Shown here piece after piece: positions 34,082 to 42,175 of a stretch of 64,000 nucleotides of DNA. The notes beneath the pieces were generated by a model. That model saw only the letters and a list, made by a program, of their open reading frames with translations, was not told the DNA's origin and searched no databases. A program made the position numbers and the translations under genes. The stretch is taken from contig NZ_JAIQZJ010000001.1 of NCBI RefSeq assembly GCF_020073815.1, positions 434,001 to 498,000 on the forward strand. The letters are read 5' to 3'. Each line of letters begins with the position of its first letter. Positions within the stretch are counted from its first letter, which is position 1. The DNA comes from Nocardioides mangrovi (GTDB taxonomy: Bacteria; Actinomycetota; Actinomycetes; Propionibacteriales; Nocardioidaceae).

Positions 34082-34774
34082 ATGTGGGAGCAGGAGCAAG
34101 CAGCCGAGGAGCGGGACCCGATCACCGTCTTCCTGCTCGACGACCACGAGCTCGTCCGGCGCGGCATCCGCGACCTTCTCGAGGGTGAGCCGGACATCCG
34201 GGTCGTCGGCGAGTCCGGCCTGGCCCGGGAGGCCGCCAGCCGCATCCCGGCCCTGCACCCCGACGTCGCGATCCTCGACGGTCGCCTGCCGGACGGGTCC
34301 GGCATCGACGTGTGCCGCCAGGTCCGCTCGGTCGACCCGGGGATCGCCGCGCTCATCCTGACGTCGTACGACGAGGACGAGGCGCTCTTCGCCGCGATCA
34401 TGGCCGGGGCCTCCGGCTACGTGCTCAAGCAGGTGAAGGGACCGGACCTCGTGGAGACGGTGCGGCGGGTCGCGGCCGGACAGTCGATGCTCGACCCCGC
34501 CGTCACCGCCCAGGTGCTGGCGCGGCTGCGGGAGGGCCCTCCCGAGGACCCGGTCACCAAGCACCTGACGCCGAAGGAGCACCAGATCCTGGACCTCGTG
34601 GGCGAGGGGCTCACCAACAGGCAGATCGCCGAGCGCCTCGGGCTCGCGGAGAAGACGGTCAAGAACTACGTGTCGACGATGCTCGGCAAGCTCGGCGTCG
34701 AGAGCCGGACCCAGGCGGCGATCATCGCGACCCGCCACCACCCGGGGAGTCACGGGAGCCACGGGCGGCACTGA
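34082..34774 (+). CDS. devR: NarL/LuxR-type response regulator, DevR/DosR-like
   Basis: The 230-residue protein has a receiver domain with Asp20, Asp21, the phospho-acceptor Asp66 (AILDGRLPDG), Thr94 and Lys116, then a LuxR-type HTH at about 177-213 (LTNRQIAERLGLAEKTVKNYVS). LILTSYDEDEALFAAIMAGASGYVLKQVKG matches the corresponding DevR region closely. Lys191, Lys194 and Asn195 of EKTVKNY correspond to the DNA-contacting residues in DevR. It probably binds the 14-bp boxes reported here and works with the kinase at 40514. It is divergent from the nitroreductase gene. Confidence 0.93.
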   Translation: MWEQEQAAEERDPITVFLLDDHELVRRGIRDLLEGEPDIRVVGESGLAREAASRIPALHPDVAILDGRLPDGSGIDVCRQVRSVDPGIAALILTSYDEDEALFAAIMAGASGYVLKQVKGPDLVETVRRVAAGQSMLDPAVTAQVLARLREGPPEDPVTKHLTPKEHQILDLVGEGLTNRQIAERLGLAEKTVKNYVSTMLGKLGVESRTQAAIIATRHHPGSHGSHGRH

Positions 34775-34778
34775 CCGG

Positions 34779-35339
34779 TCAGCCGGCGGCCGCCGACGGA
34801 GCGACGGTCCGCGCCAGGCTGCGCCCCCACTCGTGCGCCCGCTCGAGCTCGCCGGGGGCGAGCGGACCCTGGGTGTCCTCGACGATGAAGGGCGCCGGCC
34901 GCACGGCGGGTCGGTAGCCCCGGTGTGCGAGGAGGCGCGTCGCCCGCGTCGCCGCCGACTTCGGAAGGCGGCGGACCTTGCTCATCCGGGTGTCGAAGGC
35001 CGCGAACGGGCGGCGGTCGGCGCGGGACCGCTGCGGCAGGTCGCCGATCCACTCGCGGAGGCCGAACGCCTCGGCGTCGGGGCGGCCGCCCTGCGCCACC
35101 GCGTCGCGACGGGTCGAGGGCCGGCTCAGCGAGAAGGCGTGTGTCGGCGCGCCCACGACGAGGAGGTCGTACGACGCCGGATCGGTGCCCCGCGCCGCGG
35201 CCACGTCGAGGGCCGTGACGGTGAAGCCGCTCTCGGCCAGGCCGTCGGCGACCGCCCGGGCGACCTGCTCGGTGCAGCCGAACATCGACTCGTGGACCAC
35301 CAGTGCCCGTGGGCGTCCGGGTGACGTGGTCTCGCTCAT
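34779..35339 (-). CDS. Flavodoxin family protein
   Basis: The 186-residue protein has a flavodoxin-like first strand and phosphate loop, ALVVHESMFGCTEQVARAVADGL (residues about 12-34), and LLVVGAPTHAFSLSR for the second FMN loop. It is a probable electron carrier or a flavodoxin-like protoporphyrinogen oxidase relative. The start is placed at the ATG after GGAGGTGGGTC. It is convergent with the DevR-like gene, four bases apart, and 76 bases downstream of the PPOX-like gene on the same strand. Confidence 0.82.
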   Translation of the reverse strand: MSETTSPGRPRALVVHESMFGCTEQVARAVADGLAESGFTVTALDVAAARGTDPASYDLLVVGAPTHAFSLSRPSTRRDAVAQGGRPDAEAFGLREWIGDLPQRSRADRRPFAAFDTRMSKVRRLPKSAATRATRLLAHRGYRPAVRPAPFIVEDTQGPLAPGELERAHEWGRSLARTVAPSAAAG

Positions 35340-35415
35340 GACCCACCTCCGGGAGATCTGTCGGTGCTCCCACGATCGACCGCCGGCGTACCGGACGCTC
35401 GGGCCGCGGGACCTC

Positions 35416-35814
35416 TCAGCCGAGGGACTTTGTCCCACCGTCGCCCGGTGACAGCCGCCGTCCGCTCACCTCGCCGATGGTCACGACCACCTCCGCGGGC
35501 CGTGGCCCCGGCGGCCAGGGAACGGGGGAGTCCGGTCCGGCGGGGTCGAAGTGCACCGCGGCGACGCCGTGGGCGAGCACCGACCAGCCGGCGCGGCGGA
35601 CGACGTCGACGTGGTCGACCTGGACGGCCACCCGCTCCGCGTCGACCCGCGCGACCATCTCGGAGTCGGCGGTGGTCCGGATCCACACCCGACCGTCGTG
35701 CACCGCGATGTTGACCGGCACCACGACCGGGCCGCGCGGCGTGCACCAGGCGATCCGGCCCACCTCGGCGCTTGTCAGTGCCTCCAGGCACTCCTCGCGC
35801 GACAGCTCGTCCAC
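35416..35814 (-). CDS. PPOX-class (pyridoxamine 5'-phosphate oxidase-like) flavin/F420-binding protein
   Basis: The product is 132 residues from a GTG at 35812-35814, with GGAGAGGAG upstream. The motif LTSAEVGRIAWCTPRGPVVVPVNIAVHDGRVWIRT, near residues 13-47, is typical of the split-barrel PPOX family in actinobacteria, which bind FMN, F420 or heme. The substrate is unknown. The family is represented in DosR regulons. A second related protein is encoded at 38889. It reads toward the flavodoxin gene on the same strand. Confidence 0.87.
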   Translation of the reverse strand: MDELSREECLEALTSAEVGRIAWCTPRGPVVVPVNIAVHDGRVWIRTTADSEMVARVDAERVAVQVDHVDVVRRAGWSVLAHGVAAVHFDPAGPDSPVPWPPGPRPAEVVVTIGEVSGRRLSPGDGGTKSLG

Positions 35815-35888
35815 GACCGCTCCTCTCCGTCGTGCCCACGCTCTCGGGCGGGCGCGTCCGGGCACAGGTACCTCGGCCCCGGATCCGG

Positions 35889-35902
35889 GGGCCGAAGGTC
35901 TC
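35889..35902. promoter_or_regulatory. DevR-like box before stress-protein gene
   Basis: GGGCCGAAGGTCTC differs from the box at 34009 in two positions. It lies 73 bases upstream of the Usp start at 35975 and 75 bases upstream of the PPOX-like gene on the other strand, so it could serve both directions. Confidence 0.6.
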
Positions 35903-35974
35903 TGAACCGGCGCCGCGGGGAGGGCGAGCCTGGAGGCACACCGTGCGCCGCACGGTCGAGCGGAGGTGGACGTC

Positions 35975-36844
35975 ATGAGCGCGAACGAGTACGGGGTCCT
36001 CGTGGCCGTCGGGGCGGACGGGATCGGTGACGGTGCCCTCGACCTGGCCGCCGCCGAGGCGGTACGACGCGAGACCGGCGTCGAGCTGGTGCACGTCGTG
36101 CACTCGCTGGTGGTGGTCCCGTCGGAGCCGGGCCAGCTGGAGGCGGTCGACCGGGCCCTGACCCGGGTCGGGCGGACGGTGCTCACCGACGCGGCGGAGC
36201 GGATGCGGCAGCGCCTCGACGGTCGCTGCCCGGTCTCGTCCCAGCTCCTCACCGGCCGGGTCGCCGCGACGCTCGCGGACCGCGGTTCCCACGGGAGCCT
36301 CGTCGTGCTCGAGCGCCGCGACGTGGGTCTGGTCGAGCGGCTGCTGACGATGTCGGTGTCGACCGCCGTGGCCGCGCACGCCCATGCCCCGGTGCTCGTC
36401 GTCCCGCACGGTTGGACACCGTCCGCCGACCCCCTGCCGGTGACGGTCGGCGTCGACCACGCCCCGGACGCCGCCGGGCAGGTGCCCGTGGCCGCGGCGT
36501 ACGCCCGCGCCGTCGGGCGGCCGCTGGTGGTGCTGCACGCGGCCTGGATCGCGGAGCCCTACCAGGACATGGTCTTCATGGACTACACCCGTCGCAGCTG
36601 GCTCCACGACGCGGGCGAGCAGATCCGCACGAGCCTGGCGACGTCGGACGTCGACCCGGACCACGACCTCGCCCTGGAGGTCAGGTGGGAGCGCCCGGCC
36701 GAGGCCCTGGTCGAGGCGTCGCGCTCGTCGTCGGTGCTGGTCCTGAGCCGTCGGGCCGGCGAGCACGGCACCCGGCTCGGCTCGCTCACCCGCACCGTGC
36801 TCCAGCACGCCGCGTGCCCGGTCCTGCTCGTCGACCGGGGCTAG
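35975..36844 (+). CDS. Universal stress protein, tandem domains
   Basis: The 289-residue protein has two Usp halves: residues 1-140 (EYGVLVAVGADGIGDGALDLA..., LVERLLTMSVSTAVAAHAHAPVLVVP) and 145-285 (PVTVGVDHAPDAAGQVPVAAAYA..., SVLVLSRRAGEHGTRLGSLTRTVLQHAACPVLLV). I use the ATG at 35975 because GGAGG sits at good distance; the GTG nine bases upstream would leave no spacing. It is followed four bases later by the MBL-fold gene, so the two form an operon probably under the box at 35889. Confidence 0.9.
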   Translation: MSANEYGVLVAVGADGIGDGALDLAAAEAVRRETGVELVHVVHSLVVVPSEPGQLEAVDRALTRVGRTVLTDAAERMRQRLDGRCPVSSQLLTGRVAATLADRGSHGSLVVLERRDVGLVERLLTMSVSTAVAAHAHAPVLVVPHGWTPSADPLPVTVGVDHAPDAAGQVPVAAAYARAVGRPLVVLHAAWIAEPYQDMVFMDYTRRSWLHDAGEQIRTSLATSDVDPDHDLALEVRWERPAEALVEASRSSSVLVLSRRAGEHGTRLGSLTRTVLQHAACPVLLVDRG

Positions 36845-36848
36845 CGCC

Positions 36849-38234
36849 ATGCCGACCTCGCCGTCCCTCACCTTCCTCGGCGCCGCCGGCACCGTCACCG
36901 GCAGCCGCTTCCTGGTCGAGTCCGACGCGAGCCGGGTGCTCGTGGACGCGGGTCTCTACCAGGGGCCGTCGGCACTGCGTCGGCGCAACTGGGCGCCGTC
37001 GGGACTGCCCGTCGACGACCTCGACGCCGTCGTGGTCAGCCACGCCCACCTCGACCACTGCGGCTACCTGCCGCGGCTGGTCCGCGAGGGCTACCGGGGT
37101 CCGATCCTCTGCACGCCCGAGACGGCCGAGTTGGTCGCGATCGTGCTCCGCGACAGCGCCCACCTCCAGGAGGAGGACGCCCGGCTCGCCAACGACGCCG
37201 GCTTCTCCAAGCACCGACCGGCGCTGCCGCTCTACGACCTCGCCGACGTCGAGAGCTCACTGCGGCTGCTGAGCCCCGTCGAGCACGGCCAGGAGGTCGA
37301 GGTCGGCGCCGACGCCCGCGCGGTGCTCCACCCGGCGGGCCACATCCTCGGGTCGTCGACGGTCGAGCTGGAGGTGGGCGGCGCTCGGGTCGTCCTCAGC
37401 GGCGACCTCGGCCGCGACCGCCACCCCCTGCTCCGCCCCCCGGACCCGCCGCCCTCCGCGGGCACGATCGTCGTCGAGTCGACGTACGGCGACCGCCGAC
37501 ACCCGGACGACGCCGGTGACGCGATGGGGTCGGCGATCCGGCGGACCGTCGCCCGCGGCGGCTCCGTGCTGATCCCGGCATTCGCCGTCGACCGGACCGA
37601 GCTGGTCCTGCTGGAGCTCCACCGACTCGTTCGCGACGGCCGGGCACCCCGCGTGCCGGTGTTCGTCGACAGCCCGATGGCGCTCGCGACGCTCGAGGTC
37701 TACCGGGCTGCGATCGCGAGAGGGTCGGGGCAGCTCCGGCCCGAGGCCCGGGAGCTCGCCGAGGCCGTCGAGGACCTGCAGGTGCGCGGTGTGCGCGACG
37801 CCGAGGGCTCGATGCGTCTCAACAACCCCGGGAGCCCGTGCATCATCGTGTCCGCCTCGGGGATGGCGACCGGCGGCCGGGTGATCCACCACCTCGCCCA
37901 CCAGCTCCCGGACCGGCGCAACTGCGTGGTCCTGACCGGCTACCAGGCGGTCGGCACCCGCGGCCGGCAGCTCCTCGACGGGGCGCGCCAGGTCAAGATC
38001 CACGGACGCTACGTCCCCGTGCGGGCGGAGATCGTCGACGATCCGTCGTTCTCGGTGCATGCCGACGCCGACGAGCTGGTCGCCTGGGTCGGCTCGGCGG
38101 CGACGCCACCGCAGGCCGTGTACGTCGTCCACGGGGAGGCCACCGCCGCCCAGGCACTGGCCGACCGGATCACCGACGACCTCGATGTCCCGGCCGTGGT
38201 GCCCCGGCTCGGCGAGCACGTGCTGCTCGGCTGA
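36849..38234 (+). CDS. MBL-fold, beta-CASP RNA-processing nuclease-like protein
   Basis: The 461-residue protein has HAHLDH (His65, His67, Asp69, His70), HPAGHILGS and SGDLGRD, all zinc-ligand motifs of metallo-beta-lactamase nucleases. A beta-CASP insert follows (VESTYGDRRH, DSPMALATLEVYR, SASGMATGGRVIHHLAHQLPD) and the C-terminal RNA-specificity element GYQAVGTRGRQLLDG. It should be a cytoplasmic ribonuclease of the CPSF/YSH1-like group. Homologues occur next to Usp genes in dormancy-type clusters. It lies four bases after the stress-protein gene and appears translationally coupled. Confidence 0.92.
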   Translation: MPTSPSLTFLGAAGTVTGSRFLVESDASRVLVDAGLYQGPSALRRRNWAPSGLPVDDLDAVVVSHAHLDHCGYLPRLVREGYRGPILCTPETAELVAIVLRDSAHLQEEDARLANDAGFSKHRPALPLYDLADVESSLRLLSPVEHGQEVEVGADARAVLHPAGHILGSSTVELEVGGARVVLSGDLGRDRHPLLRPPDPPPSAGTIVVESTYGDRRHPDDAGDAMGSAIRRTVARGGSVLIPAFAVDRTELVLLELHRLVRDGRAPRVPVFVDSPMALATLEVYRAAIARGSGQLRPEARELAEAVEDLQVRGVRDAEGSMRLNNPGSPCIIVSASGMATGGRVIHHLAHQLPDRRNCVVLTGYQAVGTRGRQLLDGARQVKIHGRYVPVRAEIVDDPSFSVHADADELVAWVGSAATPPQAVYVVHGEATAAQALADRITDDLDVPAVVPRLGEHVLLG

Positions 38235-38245
38235 CCGAGGCCCGG

Positions 38246-38842
38246 TCAGCCGGGGGCGGTGTCCACGTGGACGACACCCGCCACGGTCTGCGCGACGACG
38301 CGAGCCAGGGAGGCCTCGCCGACGTTGGCGGGACCGGTCACCAGCACCACTCCGTCGTCGACCTCGACCAGCCAGTCGGCGCGACCGACGGAGGAGAGCA
38401 GCGCGGTCACGTCGGACGCGATCACGGCATCGGTGCGCGCGAGCGCCCGGACGATGTCGCTGCGGCTGACCACCCCGACCAGCCGGTGCCCTCGCTCGAC
38501 GACGGGCAGGCTCTTCGCGCCCGTCGCGGTCATCAGCTCGACGGCGACCGCGATGTCGTCGTCGGGCGCGACGGTGACGGCGGACCGGGTGTAGACGTCC
38601 TCGACGGTCTGCGGTGGCCGGAGGGGGTCGACGGCGATGGCGTGCTCCCGTGCGCGCGGGTCGCGCACGATCGCGTCCTCGATCAGGTCGAGCTCGCTCA
38701 CGATGCCGCGCAGCCGTCCGCTGCGGTCGACGACGGGCAGGGCGGTGATGCCGTGCTCCGACAGCGTCACCAGCGCCTCCTTGACCGTCGTCCGCAGGGT
38801 GGCCGTGAGCGGCTCCGACGTCATCGCCTCTCGCACCAGCAT
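38246..38842 (-). CDS. CBS-pair protein with C-terminal BON-like domain
   Basis: The 198-residue protein contains two CBS motifs (MTSEPLTATLRTTVKEALVTLSEHGITALPVVDRSGRLRGIVSE and a second around MTATGAKSLPVVERGHRLVGVVSRSD) followed by a BON-like segment (VTALLSSVGRADWLVEVDDGVVLVTGP). CBS pairs bind adenosine nucleotides. Small CBS proteins such as Hrp1 belong to the DosR regulon of mycobacteria. The start ATG at 38840-38842 is set by GAGAGGAG. It lies 46 bases downstream of the PPOX-like gene and is probably cotranscribed with it. It is convergent with the beta-CASP gene. Confidence 0.9.
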   Translation of the reverse strand: MLVREAMTSEPLTATLRTTVKEALVTLSEHGITALPVVDRSGRLRGIVSELDLIEDAIVRDPRAREHAIAVDPLRPPQTVEDVYTRSAVTVAPDDDIAVAVELMTATGAKSLPVVERGHRLVGVVSRSDIVRALARTDAVIASDVTALLSSVGRADWLVEVDDGVVLVTGPANVGEASLARVVAQTVAGVVHVDTAPG

Positions 38843-38888
38843 GATGGGACTCCTCTCGCGCGTGCTCGGCCGGCTGCCGGTCACTGAC

Positions 38889-39314
38889 TCAGTGGTCGCC
38901 CTGCTCCCCGCGGCCCCGGATCCGACGGCCGGTCACGTCGGTCGGCGCGAGCCGGATGAAGAGGCTGCGCGGACCGGGGGCCCAGACGGGCATCTCGCCG
39001 ACCGTGTCGGGGACCTCGTGGGCCGGGACGCGCTCGGCGACCCCGGTGACGACGACGCTCCACGCTGCGTGGGTCTCGCGGTCCAGGTGGTCGACCTCGG
39101 CGGCCACGCGACCTCCTGCGCACTGCCGCGCCAGGGCGGTGTACGGCTGGGTGCGGAACCACAGCGCGCCGTCGGCGACGGTGTAGTTGACCGGCACCAC
39201 GGCGACTCCGTCCGGCCCGGACCACGCGATCCGCGCGATCTCCTCGCTCTCGAGCAGCTGCCAGCAGTCGTAGCCGGGGAGCACGGCCGGGAGCTGGGGG
39301 TTCGAGGTGTTCAT
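38889..39314 (-). CDS. PPOX-class flavin/F420-binding protein
   Basis: The 141-residue protein has LLESEEIARIAWSGPDGVAVVPVNYTVADGALWFRTQPYTALARQ, the split-barrel family core, and a C-terminal LFIRLAPTDVTGRRI. It is a paralogue of the protein at 35416 and shares its likely cofactor class (FMN or F420). It is divergent from the stress-protein gene at 39549 with two DevR-like boxes in between, and is followed by the CBS gene. Confidence 0.88.
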   Translation of the reverse strand: MNTSNPQLPAVLPGYDCWQLLESEEIARIAWSGPDGVAVVPVNYTVADGALWFRTQPYTALARQCAGGRVAAEVDHLDRETHAAWSVVVTGVAERVPAHEVPDTVGEMPVWAPGPRSLFIRLAPTDVTGRRIRGRGEQGDH

Positions 39315-39403
39315 GACGACCTCCTCTGCTGGTGGTCCGGTGGGTCACTCCCACGATCGGACCGCGACGACACCCGCGCCACGGCAGTCGGACCCGAGCC
39401 CTC

Positions 39404-39417
39404 GTGACCTTGGTCAA
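39404..39417. promoter_or_regulatory. DevR-like box 1 in divergent promoter
   Basis: GTGACCTTGGTCAA carries a perfect TGACC/GGTCA palindrome. It lies 90 bases upstream of the PPOX-like gene and 132 bases upstream of the stress-protein gene. It is the site closest to the minus-strand gene. Confidence 0.65.
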
Positions 39418-39443
39418 TCGAGGGGTCGATGGGTCGCCCAGCG

Positions 39444-39457
39444 GTGACCAACGGCCC
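39444..39457. promoter_or_regulatory. DevR-like box 2 in divergent promoter
   Basis: GTGACCAACGGCCC fits the consensus GKGACSWWSGKCCC in all fourteen positions. It lies 92 bases upstream of the stress-protein start at 39549 and 40 bp, start to start, from box 1. Paired boxes are normal at strongly induced DosR promoters. Confidence 0.65.
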
Positions 39458-39548
39458 GGTGGCCGTGACCGACCGGCCCTCCCGGCCGCCCCGGGGGCGT
39501 CCGACCGTGGAGGGAGACAACCGGGACAACCGAGACGAGGAGGACGCC

Positions 39549-40481
39549 ATGAACAACCAGCAGAGGGTCGAGCGGCACGGTCGCACCGTCGTCGTCGGCG
39601 TCGACGGGTCGACGGGCAACCGCAGCGCACTGCGCTACGCGGCCGAGGAGGCCGCCGGGCTCGGCGGACGGGTGGACGTGGTCCACGTGGTCCCGGACTA
39701 CCTGCCGATCTCACCCCTGGTGCCGCTCACGCCCGAGGACCTGAGCGAGACCGCGACCGCGATCCTCCGGTCCGCACTGGCCTCGCTCGAGGAGATCGCG
39801 CCGGACGCCGAGGCCGAGGGGCACCTGCGTCACGGCACCCGTGCCGTCCAGCTCGCCCAGGCGGCGGAGGAGGCGGCGCTCCTGGTCGTCGGACGGGACG
39901 ACCGCCCGCTGCTCGAGCGGCTCCTCTCGGGCGACGTCACCGCGGGTGTCTGCGCGCGGGCGTCGGTCCCGGTCGCCCAGGTCCCGGCCGGTTGGGAGCC
40001 GACGTCCGGCGGCACCGTCCTGGTGGGCGTCAAGTCGCCCCAGCACGCCGGCGAGCTGCTCGCCGAGGCGTTCGCGGTCGCGCACCGTCGGGGCGCCCGG
40101 CTGGTGGTCCTGCACGCCTGGAGACTGCCGAGCGTCTACGACGACATCATCGAGGTCCGGGTGGATCTCGACTCGTGGCAGGAGGAGGCGACGATCGAGA
40201 TGGAGGCCCTCGTGCGGGACTGGCGCGTCGTCTACCCCGACGTACCGGTGGAGATCCGGGTCGTGCACGACCGGGCGGCGCACGCCCTGGTCGAGCAGTC
40301 CCAGGACGCCGACGTGATCGTCCTGGTGAGGCGGGAGCACGGAGTGCCGGCCGCTGCGCACCTGGGCAGCACCGCGCGCACCGTGCTGCGGTCCGCCCGG
40401 TGCCCGGTCCGGGTGGTGCCGCCGACCGGGACCCCCGAGGTTCCCGTGCTCCTCGAGTCAGAGGGGCACCTGGTGCGCTAG
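39549..40481 (+). CDS. Universal stress protein, tandem domains
   Basis: The 310-residue protein begins MNNQQRVERHGRTVVVGVDGSTGNRSALRYAAEEA and contains two Usp domains (about 10-155 and 160-300). The second ends VIVLVRREHGVPAAAHLGSTARTVLRSARCPVRVV. The start is set by GAGGAGG. The kinase gene lies 32 bases downstream, so stress protein and sensor kinase probably share a transcript, like the Rv3134c-devR-devS arrangement in mycobacteria, except that the regulator gene is elsewhere. Confidence 0.9.
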   Translation: MNNQQRVERHGRTVVVGVDGSTGNRSALRYAAEEAAGLGGRVDVVHVVPDYLPISPLVPLTPEDLSETATAILRSALASLEEIAPDAEAEGHLRHGTRAVQLAQAAEEAALLVVGRDDRPLLERLLSGDVTAGVCARASVPVAQVPAGWEPTSGGTVLVGVKSPQHAGELLAEAFAVAHRRGARLVVLHAWRLPSVYDDIIEVRVDLDSWQEEATIEMEALVRDWRVVYPDVPVEIRVVHDRAAHALVEQSQDADVIVLVRREHGVPAAAHLGSTARTVLRSARCPVRVVPPTGTPEVPVLLESEGHLVR

Positions 40482-40513
40482 CGTCGACGGGGGGTGTCCT
40501 CACAGGAGGGGCC

Positions 40514-42175
40514 ATGGACGAGTGGCCGGCCGGTGGCTCGGAGCTCAGTGACAACCCGGCCGAGGAGCGGTGGCAGCTGCTGCTCGACGCCGTGGTCGGC
40601 ATGGCCGACCTCGGTCTCGACGAGCTCCTCTCGCGCATCGTGACGGTCGCCGCGGACCTGGCCGGCGCCCGGTACGTCGCGCTCGGCGTCCTCGGCGACG
40701 AGCCCGACCGGCGCCTGCGGAGCCTCGTGACGCACGGCATCTCCGCCGCCGAGCAGGCCCGGATCCCTCGCCCGCCCGACGGGCGAGGCCTCCTGGGTCT
40801 GCTCATCGACCATCCCGAGCCGCTCCGCCTGCACGACATCGCCGCGCACCCGACCTCCTCGGGCTTCCCGAGCGGGCATCCGCCGATGCGGTCGTTCCTC
40901 GGTGTCCCGATCCGGATCCGGGACAAGGTGTTCGGCACGCTCTACCTCACCGAGAAGGTCGGCGCCGGGGACTTCACGGAAGGGGACGAGCAGATCGTGG
41001 TCGCGCTCGCGGCCGCGGCGGGAGTGGCGGTCGAGAACGCCCGGCTCCACGAGGAGGCGGCCCGGCGCGAGCGGTGGCTCGCGGCCGGTGCCGAGCTGAC
41101 GGCGCTCCTGCTCCGCCCCGAGACCGATGCCACGGCGCTCCAGATCCTCGCCGACCGCGCCCGCGAGCTCGGAGGTGCGGACGTCGCCTGGGTGGCCGCC
41201 GGCCCGGACGATGCCCACCTCGCGCTCCAGGTGGTCTCGGGGATGCCGGCGACACCGGAGCGCATGGCAGGCCTGGACCTGAGCCGGTCCCTGGCCAGGA
41301 GCGTCGTCCGCAGCGGCATGCCCATCACCGTCGAGGACCTCGCGGCCGACGAGCGGGCGCTGGACGTCGCGGAGAAGCTGGGCTGGGACCCGCTGGGACC
41401 GGCTGTCGTGGTGCCGTTGCGCAGCTCGGCGGGCATCGAGGGCGTGGTCGCGCTCGCCTGGCGGCGGGACGCGCAGCGGGTGGACGTGGATCTCGACACG
41501 GCCCTGCCGACGATGTTCGCCGAGCAGGCCGCGCTCGCCCTCCACGTGGCCCGCGCCCGTCGCGACCAGGAGCGCCTGCTGCTGCTCGAAGACCGGGACC
41601 GGATCGCACGGGACCTTCACGACCTGGTCATCCAGCGCCTGTTCGCGACGGGCCTGACGCTACAGGGGGCCGGGAGACTGCAGGACCCGGACCAGGTGAG
41701 GCTGCGTCTGGACCAGGCCGTCGACGACATCGACGCGACGATCCGCGACATCCGCCGGACCATCTTCGCCCTGGGATCGATGGAGGTCTCGACCGACATC
41801 CGGTCGGCCGTCGCCGAGGTGGTCGACCGGGCCGCCGGGACCATGAAGTTCCGCCCGGAGCTCCGATTCGAGGGTGCGGTCCACTCGCGGATCTCCGACG
41901 CGGTGGCGCCCGATGTCCTGGCCGTGCTCACGGAGGCGCTCTCGAACGCCGCCCGCCATGCCCGACCCTCCTCCTGCCTGGTCGAGCTCAGTGTCGACGA
42001 CGGCATCCGGCTCCGCGTGGTCGACGACGGGGACGGGATGCCGGAGCGCGTCGCCGAGAGTGGCTTGGCCAACATGCGCCGGCGCGCCGAGCAGCGCGGC
42101 GGCAGCCTGACGATCACGTCGACACGCGAGAAGGGCACCGAGCTCGTCTGGTGGGTGCCGGGGGACGGGTCCTAG
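40514..42175 (+). CDS. devS: GAF-GAF sensor histidine kinase, DevS/DosT-like
   Basis: The 553-residue protein has GAF-A (about residues 35-185), GAF-B (about 205-345), a HisKA_3 dimerisation domain with the phospho-acceptor His369 in ARDLHD and a C-terminal HATPase domain. His122 in GHPPMRSFLGVPIRIRD is at the position of the heme-binding histidine (His149) of mycobacterial DosS, so it is probably a heme-based redox or oxygen/NO sensor that phosphorylates the DevR-like protein. AGGAGGGGCC precedes the ATG. The open frame reaching further upstream is not coding. The last four bases overlap the convergent ATPase gene. Confidence 0.93.
   Translation: MDEWPAGGSELSDNPAEERWQLLLDAVVGMADLGLDELLSRIVTVAADLAGARYVALGVLGDEPDRRLRSLVTHGISAAEQARIPRPPDGRGLLGLLIDHPEPLRLHDIAAHPTSSGFPSGHPPMRSFLGVPIRIRDKVFGTLYLTEKVGAGDFTEGDEQIVVALAAAAGVAVENARLHEEAARRERWLAAGAELTALLLRPETDATALQILADRARELGGADVAWVAAGPDDAHLALQVVSGMPATPERMAGLDLSRSLARSVVRSGMPITVEDLAADERALDVAEKLGWDPLGPAVVVPLRSSAGIEGVVALAWRRDAQRVDVDLDTALPTMFAEQAALALHVARARRDQERLLLLEDRDRIARDLHDLVIQRLFATGLTLQGAGRLQDPDQVRLRLDQAVDDIDATIRDIRRTIFALGSMEVSTDIRSAVAEVVDRAAGTMKFRPELRFEGAVHSRISDAVAPDVLAVLTEALSNAARHARPSSCLVELSVDDGIRLRVVDDGDGMPERVAESGLANMRRRAEQRGGSLTITSTREKGTELVWWVPGDGS

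Noticed and set aside
35424..35436. GGGACTTTGTCCC near the 3' end of the PPOX-like gene as a DevR box for the flavodoxin gene
   Set aside because: Spacing is three bases, and the site lies within the coding sequence of the PPOX-like protein. It may be chance.
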